Shown: piece after piece, positions 33,120 through 46,359 of the stretch | Position numbering within the stretch: position 1 is the stretch's first letter | How the letters are laid out: each line of letters starts with the position of its first letter | Assembly: GCA_030522415.1 (NCBI GenBank) | Contig: CM060121.1 | Coordinates: 3,648,476 to 3,712,475, forward strand | Length of the DNA stretch: 64,000 nucleotides | Source: Channallabes apus | Lineage: Eukaryota > Chordata > Actinopteri > Siluriformes > Clariidae | Direction of reading: 5' to 3' | The notes under the pieces: model-generated | Told to the model about the DNA's origin: nothing | Seen by the model: only the letters and a program-made list of their open reading frames with translations | Database searches by the model: none | Made by a program: the position numbers and the translations under genes

Positions 33120-33720
33120 ATCTAATCCAAAGTATAAGAGCTTCCAAGAGACTTCACATGTTCTCGGGAGCTCTCATCTGCCTGCTCAGCACTGTCGGGA
33201 GAGTGAAGGGAGGGCGGGGGGGGCGTGTAAAGTCCAGATACTGCTACAGGTTCTGAAACTAATGAGGGGCCTATTACTCGGCCCTGTCTGACAACTTGTG
33301 CATCTCCAACCCACCGCCTTCTTGCCTTAGATTGAAACTGGACCACAGCATGCAAAGAAAATAGCTCAGCATCATCAATAGGTCTCGGGCGATTCGGCAG
33401 CATGCAATCAGGGCTTAAAGCGTTCGAATTACAGTACAGGCAGTCCAGTGCGTGAAAATAAGCTCCCATAATGCACCTCCCAGCTGTGAACACTCAAGGC
33501 GAGGGAGTCAAGCTGCTGGCAGGAGAACAAGGCAGCCGTGGTCGTGCCATTAGTTATTAGGCCTGGCACTTTGTTTCCTTCGCAGGAGGCAGGAAAGCTG
33601 CTGGGTTCTGTGGCCAGCATCATTACCACTCTTCCCTCTCGGGGACGTTTCATGATGGAAGCGCTCTGTGAATACAATGAAGCGGTTTGTAAAAGAGTTT
33701 TATACAGAATGAACCTGGGT
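33120..33720. promoter_or_regulatory. Candidate regulatory block 4
   Basis: About 600 bp of non-repetitive sequence with CAGCTG at 33481-33486, GCCATTAGTTATTAGGCC and GAAACTAATGAGGGG. Open frames on both strands show no homology I recognise. It stands out from the AT-rich flanks. Confidence 0.3.
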
Positions 33721-35237
33721 GTCTAGTGCCTGTTATTTAGGTTGTTTATATAGAACTACTGCTGTGCCATGAAATAGTAAAGAAGTTGTAGCAGGAAAAA
33801 TCCACAAGACTAGTGAGACTAGTCATACAGTATTAGAAGCACTTCTTCATACATTCTTACAAGTTGTATTAACCGCGCGTGGAGCTGCGGAGTGTCTAAA
33901 CGACCATGTTTCAGACCATGTATTGGGGTTTGTCGTTTTAACCACACTGAATATTGTACTATATAATTATATTATAGATTTGTCATTTTTTTATATTTAC
34001 ATTTTACTATGTGATGAAGCAGAGTTACACTAATTATTTTCCAGTAGTAAGTTATCCTTCTTTCCTCTTATATCACTACAATAAACAAATCTATTTTATT
34101 TATCGCTGAATTACAGTACAAACTATTTTGTCAACTTTAGATTATGATTGGTTGCATTCAATGTTATGGAACATTCATGAAACACAGATACAATGACACG
34201 CAGATATAATAAGCTGCTACCAACCTTCAACTTCTCTCAGAAGTGAATACAAGAAAAAGCTATCTTTATCACAGACAGTAACAAACTATTAGTAGACACT
34301 GTAGACTTATTCAATAAATGCTAAATAAACATCCCCTATATTTGGATATCTGTTCATTATTAACCCTCATTAGCATCAGCGGCCCGGTGGTTTTAACTAT
34401 TCTTTCAAACAACTTATTCCAAATATATTTTTTTAAATCCATTCTTAGTATAATTTTTATTGTTACTATTCTTCCTTTTTCTAACTAACTCGAGGTCACT
34501 GGCTGTTAACGAGTCCATTCTATCTGACACTGTCCTTGGACTAAGAAAAGAACATCTTGCCTGGTAATTAGTAATATATGGTGTGTGTGAACCGAATGTA
34601 AATAAACGAGCGCCTTAATTTGTTTTTAATAGTATGTGGTTAAATAACACTGCATTATCTTCTTAGTGTTATCTTGGCTTTTTTAGACATTGAGACCTCA
34701 CACACACACACACGCGCGCGCGCGCAAACAGAGAGAAATTCATAGGTTGACTTTTTAACATTTTTGTGTTATAAACTTTTATGTTCTTTTATTGAAGTAA
34801 TAAAAAGCAAGCTCAGGGATGTTGGCTTAACATTTTTAGGAGGCTCTTGAGGCTTAATGTGCTACATTTTTAAGCGGCTTTCTAAATACTGCTCATGATG
34901 TCTGTACAGGGTCGGAAAAGTGCCGAAAATGATTCTTCTTAAATTAACTTTCAGGACTATATTTCATACATCGCCACAAAGGGTTGTTTTCACGTTGTTA
35001 AAACTGTAATACCAGTTAGCCCATTTGCCCTATCAATGAGCCTCCTGCAAGGTTCACTCACACACAGACAATGTAACGTGATCCCTTTGCATTAACTTGA
35101 ATAGAGTGATCACTGTACATTTTTCAGTTGGGCGAGTTCAGTTTTGAAGGGGTTAATTCTTTTTGAGTTACTTGATTTTTTTCCAGAGATTTTTGATCCG
35201 TGTGTCTGACATGATGTGTCTTGCCTCCATTTTCGAC
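33721..35237. other. Non-coding AT-rich stretch
   Basis: A CA/CG dinucleotide run lies at about 34698-34726. No gene or mobile element recognised. Confidence 0.4.
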
Positions 35238-35243
35238 CAAAAG

Positions 35244-35990
35244 TACGGTGGCCCTGAAGTGCAAAACAAATGAACAAAACTGAAAACAAAATAACGAATT
35301 CAAAATCAAAATATTAAGACCCAAAACAAAATAACAAAACCCCAAACTATTTTTTTTTTGTTAATTTGGTTTTGAATTTGTTAATTTATTTTCCATTTTG
35401 TTAATTTGTATTGCACTTCTCGGCCAGTCCGATACAAACCGGAAAAGGTAGGTATAGTTTGCGAATGAAATGCTTACCGCTGATTGGACGAGACTTCTGT
35501 CACTCAAGATATACAGGAAGTACTGTCGTAGTGGTAGATTTGTGTGTGTATGAATGTGCAAACATTATTGTGGTTTCAAATATGGCGTTCCTACGGTGGC
35601 CCTGAAGTCAGTTTTGTTAATTTGTTTTGTGCTTCACGGACATCATAGTTTAAAGTGAAGCAGAACACACAAGAAACAAAAATAGAGAAACAAGTTCTTA
35701 CTTCCTGTATATCTTGAGTGACAGATCCTTCGTCCAATCAGCGGTAAGCATTTCATTCGCAAACTATACCTACCTTTCCCGGTTTGTATCGGACTGGCCG
35801 AGAAGTGCAATACAAATTAACAAAATGGAAAACAGATTAACAAATTCGAAACCAAATTAACAAATCTGAAAACAAGATAACAAAAAAACAAAACAACAAC
35901 CCCCCCCCCCCAAAAAAAAAAGTTTTTTTCAAGGTTTTGTTATTTTGTTTTCGGATTTGTTCATTTGTTTTGCACTTCACGGCCACCGTA
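35244..35990. mobile_element. Foldback/MITE-type element with nested inverted repeats
   Basis: Ends are TACGGTGGCCCTGAAGTGCA and its complement TGCACTTCACGGCCACCGTA, flanked by a 6-bp duplication CAAAAG (35238-35243 and 35991-35996). Long inner arms at about 35397-35522 and 35697-35832 are near-perfect inverted copies (for example TTTGCGAATGAAATGCTTAC). A third copy of the terminal motif lies near 35592, so it may be a composite of two elements. There is no coding capacity. I do not recognise the superfamily. Confidence 0.85.
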
Positions 35991-35996
35991 CAAAAG

Positions 35997-38800
35997 TGAC
36001 AAACTACGGCATGAATGCAAAAAAAATTTCATAACTTGAAAAATTATTGCAATTTCTAGCAGGCAGAATTTTTATTAAATGTTTCCATAGTGTTCATACC
36101 CAACAGAACATTTTTTTTCTCGAGGATAAAAACTAAACAAAAAACGTCGCTCTGATTCCTTCGAAAAATAATAGTGAGCCACAGTTTTTGGGTTGATAAA
36201 GGTGCAATAAACTTTTACCCCCTAATAATGAACACATGCTCACACCATTTTACCAGAACAGACAGTACTGTAAAATAAAAATGACAAATGTGAAAACTTT
36301 TGGCATAAACCATTTTTGCTTTGAAATTATTTTCATGCATTTCACTGATTTTAATTGATTGATTGCCATCTTTGTCTCAATGCTTTTAATTGATTGATTA
36401 ACTGATAACTTGAGATGGTGCTGTGAAGTGTTTTATGAGGCTAGATGAATATTTAAGACACTTCAAGATCTTTATGTTCAATATATAATATACATTTAAA
36501 GACCTCAGGAGCAGTTCACAGCATATTCACCAAAAAATAAATCCAGCACGGGCTAGCTTTGAATAATTGATGTAAATCACAGCTGCCATACCAACATTGA
36601 GCTCTTCTCCAGTTCAACCAACGAGTCATGGCGACATAATTTTTCCCTCTAATATGGTCAACATCGTTCTAAATGAATGATACGGCCAGACTTATAATTG
36701 CAGCAGCCCACACTGGCTGTAATTTGCTCTTTATTTTCAACCTGAATACCAATTAACTGACAGAGCTGTCTTCCTGAGAACTTGGTAATATGGGGTTGAT
36801 GAACATTCGTTTGCTTATGGAGATTCGCGGGAATGGGTTATGAAAAGGAAAACAAAACCCTCATCCGCTGGTTGGTTAGAGCCGAATTCCATCGATCGTG
36901 CCTTGGGCTAATGGTCTCTATAATTAACAGCGTCGATATTCGAGCGCACGTGCAGCTGAGTGTACAGTACGCCAGAGCTGGTCTGGAGCTTGACATTTCC
37001 CAAATTGTGTTTGATTGATCTTCTTCCTGTGTGTGTGTGTGCAGAGCATGAAAGGCGATGAGGAGGAAGAGAAGAGAGAAAAGGCATTCACTAAAATTAG
37101 AAGATATGGAAGCGAGACATTATTTCAATCTAAAAATACCTGTTACATACAAATAACTGAAGCTATAAAACACATTCAGGAAATAGGAACCAGGAGATTT
37201 AGAAAGCAAGACATCAAATCTGTTTATATTGAGTGATTCTTATGCTGTATTCTCATTCTTCTTGTGTGAAATTTGCAGCTATTTCCTGGTGTCACAGAGA
37301 GACATTCTTATTGCTAGCACAGTTACGATGGCATTTCATAGAGAAAACCATTTCAACAATCTCAGACATAAGTGATGCGTGTCAGGTGTCATTGTTAGTG
37401 CCTAAAAACAGAAGAGCGAAAGCATATTTTCTCATGCTCCATTTTCCAGACATGTCCATCATCATGCTAATGATCCAGTCAGGATTATTTACAGCCTTCC
37501 CATTACATTTACATTTACGGCACATACAGGCACACTTGCCAGATGCAGGAGTGTACCTATGCTAAATGAGATGTTCCCTATCTCATTCTTCTGTTAACTC
37601 ACATTAAACAGCTTATTCTGTGACACATTCCAAGATAAAATATTTCTTGAATATAATCCAATTTATTAAATTGGAACAAAGCCTCAACATGTTTTAAATG
37701 TTTCCAGTAAGAATTTCATCAAACTAATAGAGAGCTGGGGAACATCTTTTTTTAGGTTTTCATTAGGCCCTGGGAACATACTGTAGGGATGACCCCACCA
37801 GATGCTACAGTAGAGTTAGCATGCTATAGCAAATGACAACATGGAGCTTAAGCTAAGCTAGCAATGCACGCAATGATAACTTGCTAATTTTCATCTAATC
37901 ATAAAATATAAACCAATCATATTTTAGTTTTAGAGTCCTAATGTAAGGTTACATACATTTTCCAGCTACAGTTTACACTAGCGATATTTGGTGTTGGGAA
38001 CGCTGTGTAGCGCAAGGCGAATTTTAATTCACTAATAGATACAGTAATTAGAAAAAAAAACCCTTGCTTTTAAATTTTTATTTGATTGCCGTTTCCTATT
38101 AAAGTGTGGATGTTCTAACATTAAATATGGCTAATGCATTAAATTTAATACGCTGAAATCTTTTGCACTGACATTTTCCACATTAAATTCCACATAAATT
38201 TCCCAGAACGTTCAGTTTCAGAGGTTACAACTAGCAACGTACATCCACCATCTAAATGATGCTGTCTTACGTCTATGGCACTACATGGAACAGATTTCAT
38301 AAAGAAAAACTAGTCAATGGCCACAGAAGCGCAATCATGATTTTGGTTAAAACATGTTTATTTCATTCTGCAATCCTCAGGGCTTACTGACATGACTAGC
38401 TACACTTATAGTGTTTTATTAGTGCTGAAGCAGTTATTCTGTTTTGCAGCATTTTAGTAATGGAATTTTTTTGCATTATACATTCTATTATGCTTGATGA
38501 TGCAAGTAGGGGAAAGAGCGTGAACCACTGAATTATGGGCATAAAGAAGACAAAGAGAGCGAGATAGAGAGAGAGAGAGAGAGAGGGAGAGAGCACCAGC
38601 AACAGATCAATATAAAAAAAAAATTTCGCCCAAAGTTACTTTTGACAGAAACGTTCCAGACATACTATTATAGTACTTATTAAACTACTGATATTTTTCA
38701 CCACATTTGTGATAAAAACATGTCATGGCTTGGTGTCCCTTCTCACCAACGTACTAAGAAACAGCTAGAAAAATCTTCAGTGTACTGGAAGTAAAAATGC
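35997..38800. other. Non-coding; one candidate regulatory block
   Basis: 36560-36990 is mixed-composition and carries adjacent E-boxes CACGTGCAGCTG at 36947-36958 plus ACCAATTAACTGAC and TATAATTAACAGCG. Elsewhere there is a (GA)n run at about 38563-38590 and AT-rich sequence with no gene. Confidence 0.3.
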
Positions 38801-38809
38801 ACACTGGCA

Positions 38810-39029
38810 GTTAACCCAATTTCTCTGCTAACTAATAAGCTTATTTATCTACTTGCTAGTTGGCCTGATTTCTCTGATTATTATTCAGGTTAATTTCTCT
38901 GCTTGCCTATTAGCTTATTTTTTGTCTACCCACTAGTTAGCCTAATTTCTCTGCTGACTAGTTACGATAATTGTTCTGCTGGCTAGTTATGCTAATTTCC
39001 CTGCATGATAGGTCTGTTAGCTAGTTAGC
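38810..39029. repeat. Decayed minisatellite, left part
   Basis: Units of roughly 25-32 bp around CTAGTTAGCCTAATTTCTCT followed by GCT, heavily diverged. The array resumes at 40828 after a LINE insertion. Confidence 0.8.
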
Positions 39030-40815
39030 TGCGGTAGAGGAGGCAAAGGAGCGGATGTGGGAGGAGCTTGGAGAATCCATGGAGAAGGACTTTCAGGCCG
39101 CACCAAGGTGCTTCTGGAAAACCATCAGGCACCTCAGGAGGGGGAAACGGGGAACCACCCAAGTTGTGTACAGTAAGGATGGGACACTGAAGACCTCGAC
39201 TGAGGAGGTAATCGGGCGGTGGAAAGAGCACTTTGAGGAACTCCTGAACCTGACTAATTCACCCTCTGTTACAGAGACAGAGCTGGAGGATGTCGGGTGG
39301 TCGGTGTTGATCTCCCTGGACGAGGTCACTGAGGTAGTAAAACAACTCCACAGTGGCAAAGCCCCAGGAATTGACGAGATCCGTCCGGAAATGCTGAAGG
39401 CTCTGGGTGTTGAGGTGTCTTGGTTGACACGCCTCTTCAACATTGTGTGGAAGTCCGGGACAGAGCCTAAGGAGTGGCAGAGACCCAGGGGTGGTTCCCC
39501 TTTTTAAAAAGTGGGACCAGAGGGTGTGTGCCAACTATAGGGACATTACACTACTCAGCCTGGGAAAGTGTACTCTAAAGTGCTGGAAAGGAGGGTTCTG
39601 CCAATTGTCAAACCGCAGATTGAAGAGGAACAATGTGGATTCTATTGTGGAGCTTTTTTACTCTTGCAGGAATCCTGGAGGGGGCTTTGAATATGCCTAT
39701 CCAGTCTACATGTGTTTTGTGGATTTGGAGAAGGCATATTATCGGGTCCCTCTGGATTTTCTGTGGGAGGTACTGCGGGAATATGGGGTGAGGGGGTCAC
39801 TTCTCAGGGCCATCCAATCCCTTTATGCACAAAGTGAGAGCTGTGTTCGGATTCTCGGCAGGCTTGTTTCCAAATGAGTCTTGGGCTCCGTAAGGGCTGT
39901 GCCCTGACACCAATCCTGTTTGTGATTTTCATGGACAGGATATCAAGGCGCAGCTGTGGAGGAGAGGGTTTTCAGTTTGGTGGGCTAAGGATTGCATCAC
40001 TGCTTTTTGCAGATGATGTGGTCCTGATGTCATCATCAGTCTGTGACCTGCAGCGCTTGCTGGATCGGTTTGCAGCTGAGTGTTAAACGGCAGGGATGAG
40101 GATCAGCACCTCGAAATCTGTGGCCATGGTTCTCAGCAGGAAACCGATGGATTGTCTACTCCAGGTAGGGAGCGAGTTGTTACCCCAAGTGAAGGAGTTT
40201 AAGTATCTCGGGGTCTTGTTCACGAGTGATGGAATATTGGAACAAAGTTGGCAGGTGAATCGGAGCAGCGGGGGCGGTACTGCAGTCACTTTACCGCACT
40301 GTTGTGACGAAAAGAGAGTTGAGCCAAAAGGCAAAGCTCTCAATCTACCGGTTGATCTTCGTTCCAAGCCTCACCTATGGTCATGAGTGCTGGGTCATGA
40401 CCGAAAGAACAAGATCGCGAATACAAGCGGCCGAAATGGGTTTTCTCAGAAGGGTTGCTGGCTTTTCACTTAGAAATAAGATGAGAAGCTCAGTTATCCA
40501 TGAGAAACTCAGAGTAGAGTTGCTACTTCTTTACGTGGAAAGGAGTCAGTTGAGGTGGTTCGGGCATCTAGTAAGGATGTCACCAGGACGCCTCCCTAGG
40601 GCAGTGTTCTTGGCATGTCCAGCTGGTAGGAGACCACGGGGTAGACCAAATACTAGATGGAGAGATTATATCTCCACACTGGCCTGGGAATGCCTCGGGA
40701 TTCCCCAGTCAGAGTTAGCTGAGGTGGCTGGGGAAAGGGCAGTTGGGGGTTCTCTGCTGGAACAGTTACCCCTGCGACCCAACTTTGAATAAGCGGTTGA
40801 AGATGGATGGATGGA
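39030..40815 (+). mobile_element. 5'-truncated Rex3/RTE-like LINE, broken
   Basis: Translated pieces follow reverse transcriptase order: HSGKAPGIDEIRPEMLKAL, then YMCFVDLEKAYYRVP, then LRKGCALTPILF, then ASLLFADDVVLMSS (the FADD catalytic motif), then a C-terminal domain with YGHECWVMTERTR and ERSQLRWFGHLVRMSPGRLP. Frameshifts separate the pieces. The 3' end is (GATG)n, as described for Rex3. A 12-bp duplication TAGCTAGTTAGC flanks it (39018-39029 and 40816-40827). The N-terminal endonuclease part is missing. Confidence 0.9.
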
Positions 40816-40827
40816 TAGCTAGTTAGC

Positions 40828-41475
40828 CGAATTTCTCTGCTGGCTTTTTAGACTAATTTTACTGCTCGGTGGTTAGCTTAATTTTGCTGGTCACTTTTTA
40901 TTTCTCTACAGGCTATCCTATTCATTTTTTTTGTTTTGCTAGTTGGCCTAATCTCTCCACTGACTAGCTTATGTTCTCTCTTTGCACACTAGTTTAGGCT
41001 AATTGCTTTGCTTGCAAGTTAGCTTAGTCTCACTGCTCATAAATTAGCTTAATTTCTCTGCTGAATAGGTCATTTTTTTCGCTCAATAGTTACTGTAGCT
41101 TTATTATTTTGCTCATTGATTAGCTTAATTTCTTTACTTGTTAGCCTGTTTTTTTTTGCTTGCTATTTAGCCTAATTTCTTTGTTCACTAATTAGCTTAT
41201 TTTTTCTGCTCACTAGTTAGCCTAATTTCCTGCTCCAATTAGCTTAATTACTCTATGTTAGTTAGTCCAATGCGTTTGCTTGGTAGATAGCCTAATCTCA
41301 ATGTTCACTAATTATCTTATGTTCTCTGCTCAATAATTGGGTTAATTTTTCTGCTCACTTATTATTTCTCTGCTTGCTAGTTAGTTTAATTTATTTGCTG
41401 ACCAATTATCATCATTTCTCTGCTCACTAGTTAGCCTAATTTTTCCTCCTTGCTACTTAGCCTAATTTCTTTGCT
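40828..41475. repeat. Decayed minisatellite, right part
   Basis: Same GTTAGCCTAATTTCTCTGCT theme as the left part, about 20-25 diverged units. AT-rich DNA without a gene follows to 43066, with a (TTTA)n run at about 42067-42096. Confidence 0.8.
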
Positions 41476-43066
41476 TATATTTATGGTTAGATGCCCATGT
41501 TTGGTTTAAAATAATATATTTTTTTTATTCATTTGCTTTTCTCCTCCTTAGAATCTTAATTTGTACTCAATTTATGAAATTTAAGAATGACATACACCAT
41601 TAACTTGCTGCAAGTCAACATCTCATTATCAGGTAACATTGTTGAACCCCACAGTAGGACTACAACGATTGAAATTTTAACCAATTTAAAATATAAAATA
41701 AAAATTTTGTATGATCTACTGTTTATTAACATAAACTATTAATATAGAAATATCACTTGCTTCAAATTTCGGTCCTACAGCGATTTACAAATTGATTTCT
41801 TTTTCCACCTGAAGGAAATGTGATGTAGAAAATGTGTACCGGTCTGTCAATTTATCCACATTGTTTTATCTAATTTGACTATTGCATATTAAAAAATATA
41901 TATAAATTCATTCATAGATTTAGCATTACTTTAATAGTAGACCTGATGGGAAAATCATGTGGAAGGAAATGCTGAGAAAATTTGAATGAATCTTTATTGA
42001 TTCATCTATAACAAGCATTAATTACAAAAAAATAAATTGAGTGTATTACAGAGTGTCCACGTCCGTCGCTTATTTATTTATTTATTTATTTATTTCGCTG
42101 GTTATCTGGTTTCACCCTCCAGCTACATCATTTTGCTCATTAGCATCCCAAATAAACGCAGACGAGCAAAGTGGGTTTCTGCATTCCGCCTCATTAAAAA
42201 AGGACGTAATAAAAACATCTCTGCTAATAAGGTGGTGAAGCCTTTAGCACAGCCTCCCTTCCGTTCGCTTAATGAGAGTCGCAAATACCAAAGGGTGGCA
42301 TAGAAGTTGCCTGGCAAAGAACACACGCCTAGCAGGAAGAAAAAAAGGCCTGCAATTGTTAAAAAAAAAGGCAGAAATATAAGTAAAACCTTCAGACCTT
42401 TGAGTAAATTACAAATCCAAGCTACAAAATGTCTTGGAAATATGTAATAATTTACACAAACTGATCTGTCTGATCACTGGTCAGAAAGTGTTTCTTAAAA
42501 TTCTGTTACACATTTTTGTATTGGTATTGCCCCTACGTTAATGTAAACCAATACACTTAAAGAGGAATAAGGTTTCACGTATCGTGTTGACAGATTTTTT
42601 GTGTTTCAGTTTTCTGCACTGCCTAGGTGAGATTTGATGAGTGTGATTTGGCGAACCTATTCAGCACTATTGGCTGAGTTGCAGTCTATCACGCTCCTGA
42701 TTTCAATACTGGCTGAAACGTTATAGCCGATATAAAGAAAGGCAAGAACAGAAAGAGTTTTAAAGAAAAGGAAGGAATGTGGAATTGGGCCGACTACTAG
42801 CAGAAGACAGAGTTGGGAGGGATGAGTAATTTTTAAACAGATGCTGATTTGTCATTATTTTTGCTTGACAAATGAGTTTATTATTTATTGTAATTTGTAG
42901 TGAAGCGTCTTGGTGTACTACGTCCCAGAATATTCCAAAAAGGGTAACAGAGCAGGAGGAGAGAGGACTAGGAGTCGATAGATTTGAAATTCTGATGGTG
43001 GGTCTCGATTCTCGAAAGGTACAGACTTGCACACTTTCAGTTCAATTACTCTCATGTGTTATATGT
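41476..43066. other. Non-coding AT-rich stretch
   Basis: No gene recognised; frames here lack homology and typical coding composition. Confidence 0.4.
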
Positions 43067-43074
43067 GTTATAGA

Positions 43075-43533
43075 CAGAGGTGGAAAGAGTAACAAAATTT
43101 TGTACTCAAGTAAAAGTACTGTTACTTCAGTGAAATTTTACTTAAGTACAAGTAAAGTTACCATTATAAAAATCTACTCAAGTAAAAGTAAAAAGTAGCT
43201 CATTAAAAAATTTACTCAGAGTAAAAGTTACCGAGTTACTTTTTTATTTTTAAAATAAAATGGGTGGGATGAGGCATTCTAGCGTAGTTCAAAAAAGATG
43301 AGCAGATATAAATCTCAAACTAGTTTTTATTACACCTTTGCATAATAAAGCTGTTGTCTTTGTTGTGCTTGAAAATCAAAGTGGTCACTTAAATATGGTG
43401 TTACGTCCCAGTCTAGGGTCATACAGCAAAAGAATGGTTCAGGGTTCTATTTTAAACTGTATGGAAATGGTGGTATATGGCAGAAAGAACTAGATCCAAT
43501 CATTAACTGATGAAATAATGAGGTTTGTATATA

Positions 43534-43581
<48 letters not shown>

Positions 43582-44263
43582 GAGGAGGAGGATCAGATTC
43601 AGGATGGACCCAGGCCAAAATAATAAACAAAATGGTATTTATATTTAATAGCTAGATTACCTGCAAAAAAAAAAACACACAAAAAAAATACAGGTACCTT
43701 CCCGGACTCCCTAAACCAAAAACAGTGAAATTATCTACAAATATATACAAAGACCAACCAAACCAAAGGGACAAAGCAATAATCAAAGTCAATGGGAGGC
43801 AAAAAGTCAAAACCGGAATACACAACCTAATATCAAACGCCAAAATCACAACCTCTTTCCTCTTTCCCGCGTCTCTCTCTGGTTTATATATGGTCGCGCT
43901 AGTCGATGACGTCACTCTCAAGGCGGATGTCAGAAAACCTGGAGTGGAGTCTGGAGCGGCGCGCGACCAGGACATGATACACACACGCCAGTGCAAAACC
44001 ATAACATTTGTATTATTTTATCATTTTCATTAATTTATTTTTTACTCAGTAGCGAATCTGATTTAAAATGTAGCGAATTACAATACTTCAAACAAAACAT
44101 ACTTAAGTAAAAGTAAAATTACAGATTTTAAAAACTACTTTAAAAAGTAGAAATACACAAAAAAGCTACTCAATTACAGTAACGCGAGTCGCCACGTCTT
44201 GTGTTTTAAGTAAATTAAACTTTATTTAGAAGAGTAAATGTAATTCGTTACTTTCCACCTCAG
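43075..44263. mobile_element. Non-autonomous hAT-type element with 8-bp target duplication
   Basis: Left end CAGAGGTGGAAAGAGTAAC and right end GTTACTTTCCACCTCAG are imperfect inverted repeats; subterminal DNA has repeated AAGTAAAAGTA motifs typical of fish hAT MITEs. The flanking duplication GTTATAGA is perfect (43067-43074 and 44264-44271). There is no transposase. The middle may hold a nested solo LTR. Confidence 0.85.
43399..44006 (-). repeat. Possible solo LTR nested in the hAT element
   Basis: A 608-bp segment with TG...CA ends (minus strand TGTTATGG to ACGTAACA), a minus-strand TATATAAA and a sharp change in composition from the hAT flanks; it includes a (CA)n run at 43536-43578. No 5-bp target duplication is present, so the limits are uncertain. 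Confidence 0.45.
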
Positions 44264-44439
44264 GTTATAGATATAGTGTTATATATAGATATAGTAACAA
44301 CTCATTTACATGGAAACTCTAAAACTAATATTAAACAGGATTTTTAATCCTGACAGTCATTAAAACAGTATAGTGGCACCTTTAGTTCTGAATCTGCATA
44401 AAAGTCACAAACTTGCTGATCCTGGAGACTCCTTGAAAA

Positions 44440-44900
44440 TGAGCTCTTTCATTCTTAAAGAGTTCCTACACAAGGCCCTCTAATGTCTCTCCACTGACAG
44501 CTGTCTGGTGGAGAATTAATGTGAAATAAGGCACTAAGTATCTACCAAATCTCTAAAATAAGCCCTTGTCTGCCCCACCTCCTTTCCCTGGGATGCCCTT
44601 GCGTGTGCGTGTTTGCGTAAGCAGGATGATAAATAATAAAAAAGAAAAAAAAAGAAGATTCCATTGCGGCAGGCTGCCATAATCACCTGTCTTCAACGAG
44701 CCTCCACTGAAAGGTTGCAATCTATCGGCTAGTGAATGCCAATTATCGTCGTAAATGAAGTTTTGTGCAGTGATCCCGTCAGCCGGCTGGTTGCGCTGCT
44801 CGAGACGCTTTGTGAAGTTGTCATATTTTTCATCATTGCCTCTAATACTGTGCGAAAGACATTCACCGGGAACGTCCGAACTAAAATGAGGCTGCTTGTA
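44440..44900. promoter_or_regulatory. Candidate regulatory block 5
   Basis: Non-repetitive sequence with CAGCTG at 44498-44503, GGAGAATTAATGTG, TGCCATAATCACCTGTC and a long moderately GC-rich right half. Inferred from composition only. Confidence 0.25.
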
Positions 44901-46315
44901 TGAGCTTTATGGGGAGAGGAAAACGAATGGTGAAGGCATGACAGCATTGATGTTGGAGTAATCGTATGCTTACTGTGAATTGTACAGTGACATCTAGTCG
45001 TGTAGTACAGTACATGCATTCAGGATGAAACATCTTCTACAATCAAAAGATTTGCTGATTTTAATTGGTGCACTAACATTTTCCACAGTCACAGCAATTT
45101 ATGGGGAAAAAAGTGGTGGAGTTTGGATGCCCGTTTGGAAACGGCATTTATAACAGGGGGTTATTATTTAAAAATGTGGCCTGTATGCCTGTCAGTCAAA
45201 GTAAAAGAGGTTCAGCTTTGATGAATCGAATGAAAGAAGTATTGCCTTTATTCCAGTAAAGGAGATACAGCAAAACTTATGTGCCTGTCTGTCGTAGATA
45301 AGGAGATGTGGCCTCTCTGTCTGTCAGTCTTTGTAAAGAAGGTGTTGATTTCCTTCCTTCTGTATGGTCAATCCCTGCACAGTGTCTGTCAGTTACAGGT
45401 GAAAAGGGCACAACCTTGTACCCTCCAGTAAATTAATGCTTTCCCATGTGCCATTTCGGACAGTAAAGGAGGGATGATGACTGTGACTAAAGAGGAATAA
45501 AGGAGGTGTGTCCCCTGCACCTTTCAGGCAGTTACAGTGACTTGGACGTACAGTACAGTTGCACTTTCCCCAATGTTAATTCAACATGATATCGCTTATT
45601 TTGAATGTGCGTTTTATGTCATCATCTCACAAGACGATATATGATGTTCAGTGTATTTTTGTAACATGAATGTCTGAGCTGCGAACTCCACCGTCGGAGT
45701 GCCGACAGAATCATACACAGCCATGAAGTCTGAACTCGCGATGAGTTGAGTTTGGCCGTTATTGCGGCCGACGCCTGTCTGTTTTCACACCAACAATCAC
45801 GTTGGAAGTTTTTCATCTCAGACGAGCAAATACTACAAAGGCCGTTTTTATGTTCACTGAAAGCTGAAGCAAAACAAATAAGCACTAATGCTCATGAAAT
45901 CATTTCAGCCTTCCCCCTAAACAATAAACCGGTAAGTGTGCTTTTGCAAATCTGATTTTTATTAGGTAGACACAATCATGTTTTAATGTTTTTATAGAAA
46001 AGCAGTGTCGCCAGTGTCGTTGCTCTCATTAGAGAATGTTCACGTTGGGATCAGGCCAGTGGTTGATTTAATGTCAGCTAAATGGTGCTGCACATCGTTT
46101 TCACCAATTACCAAGCCGGCCTAATGCAGAGGTCTTTCAGAGCTTCCAATGTACCGTGTGCTGCATCCTGAGGATTGATTTTCTAAAAATATGATTTCAA
46201 TCCGCAGATTTTCCCCCCGCTTTGTTTCCTTGACGACACGTCCAAACAAGGAGCCGTTTCCCGGACAACAGGCCTGAAAAACAAGGCTTACGACTATCAG
46301 CAGTTAGATGGGTTC

Positions 46316-46359
<44 letters not shown>

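Noticed and set aside
37493..37568. Another copy of the common fish repeat (CATTTACATTTACGGCAC)
   Set aside because: Only a short, diverged match; the diagnostic CTCTGGATAAGAG block is missing.
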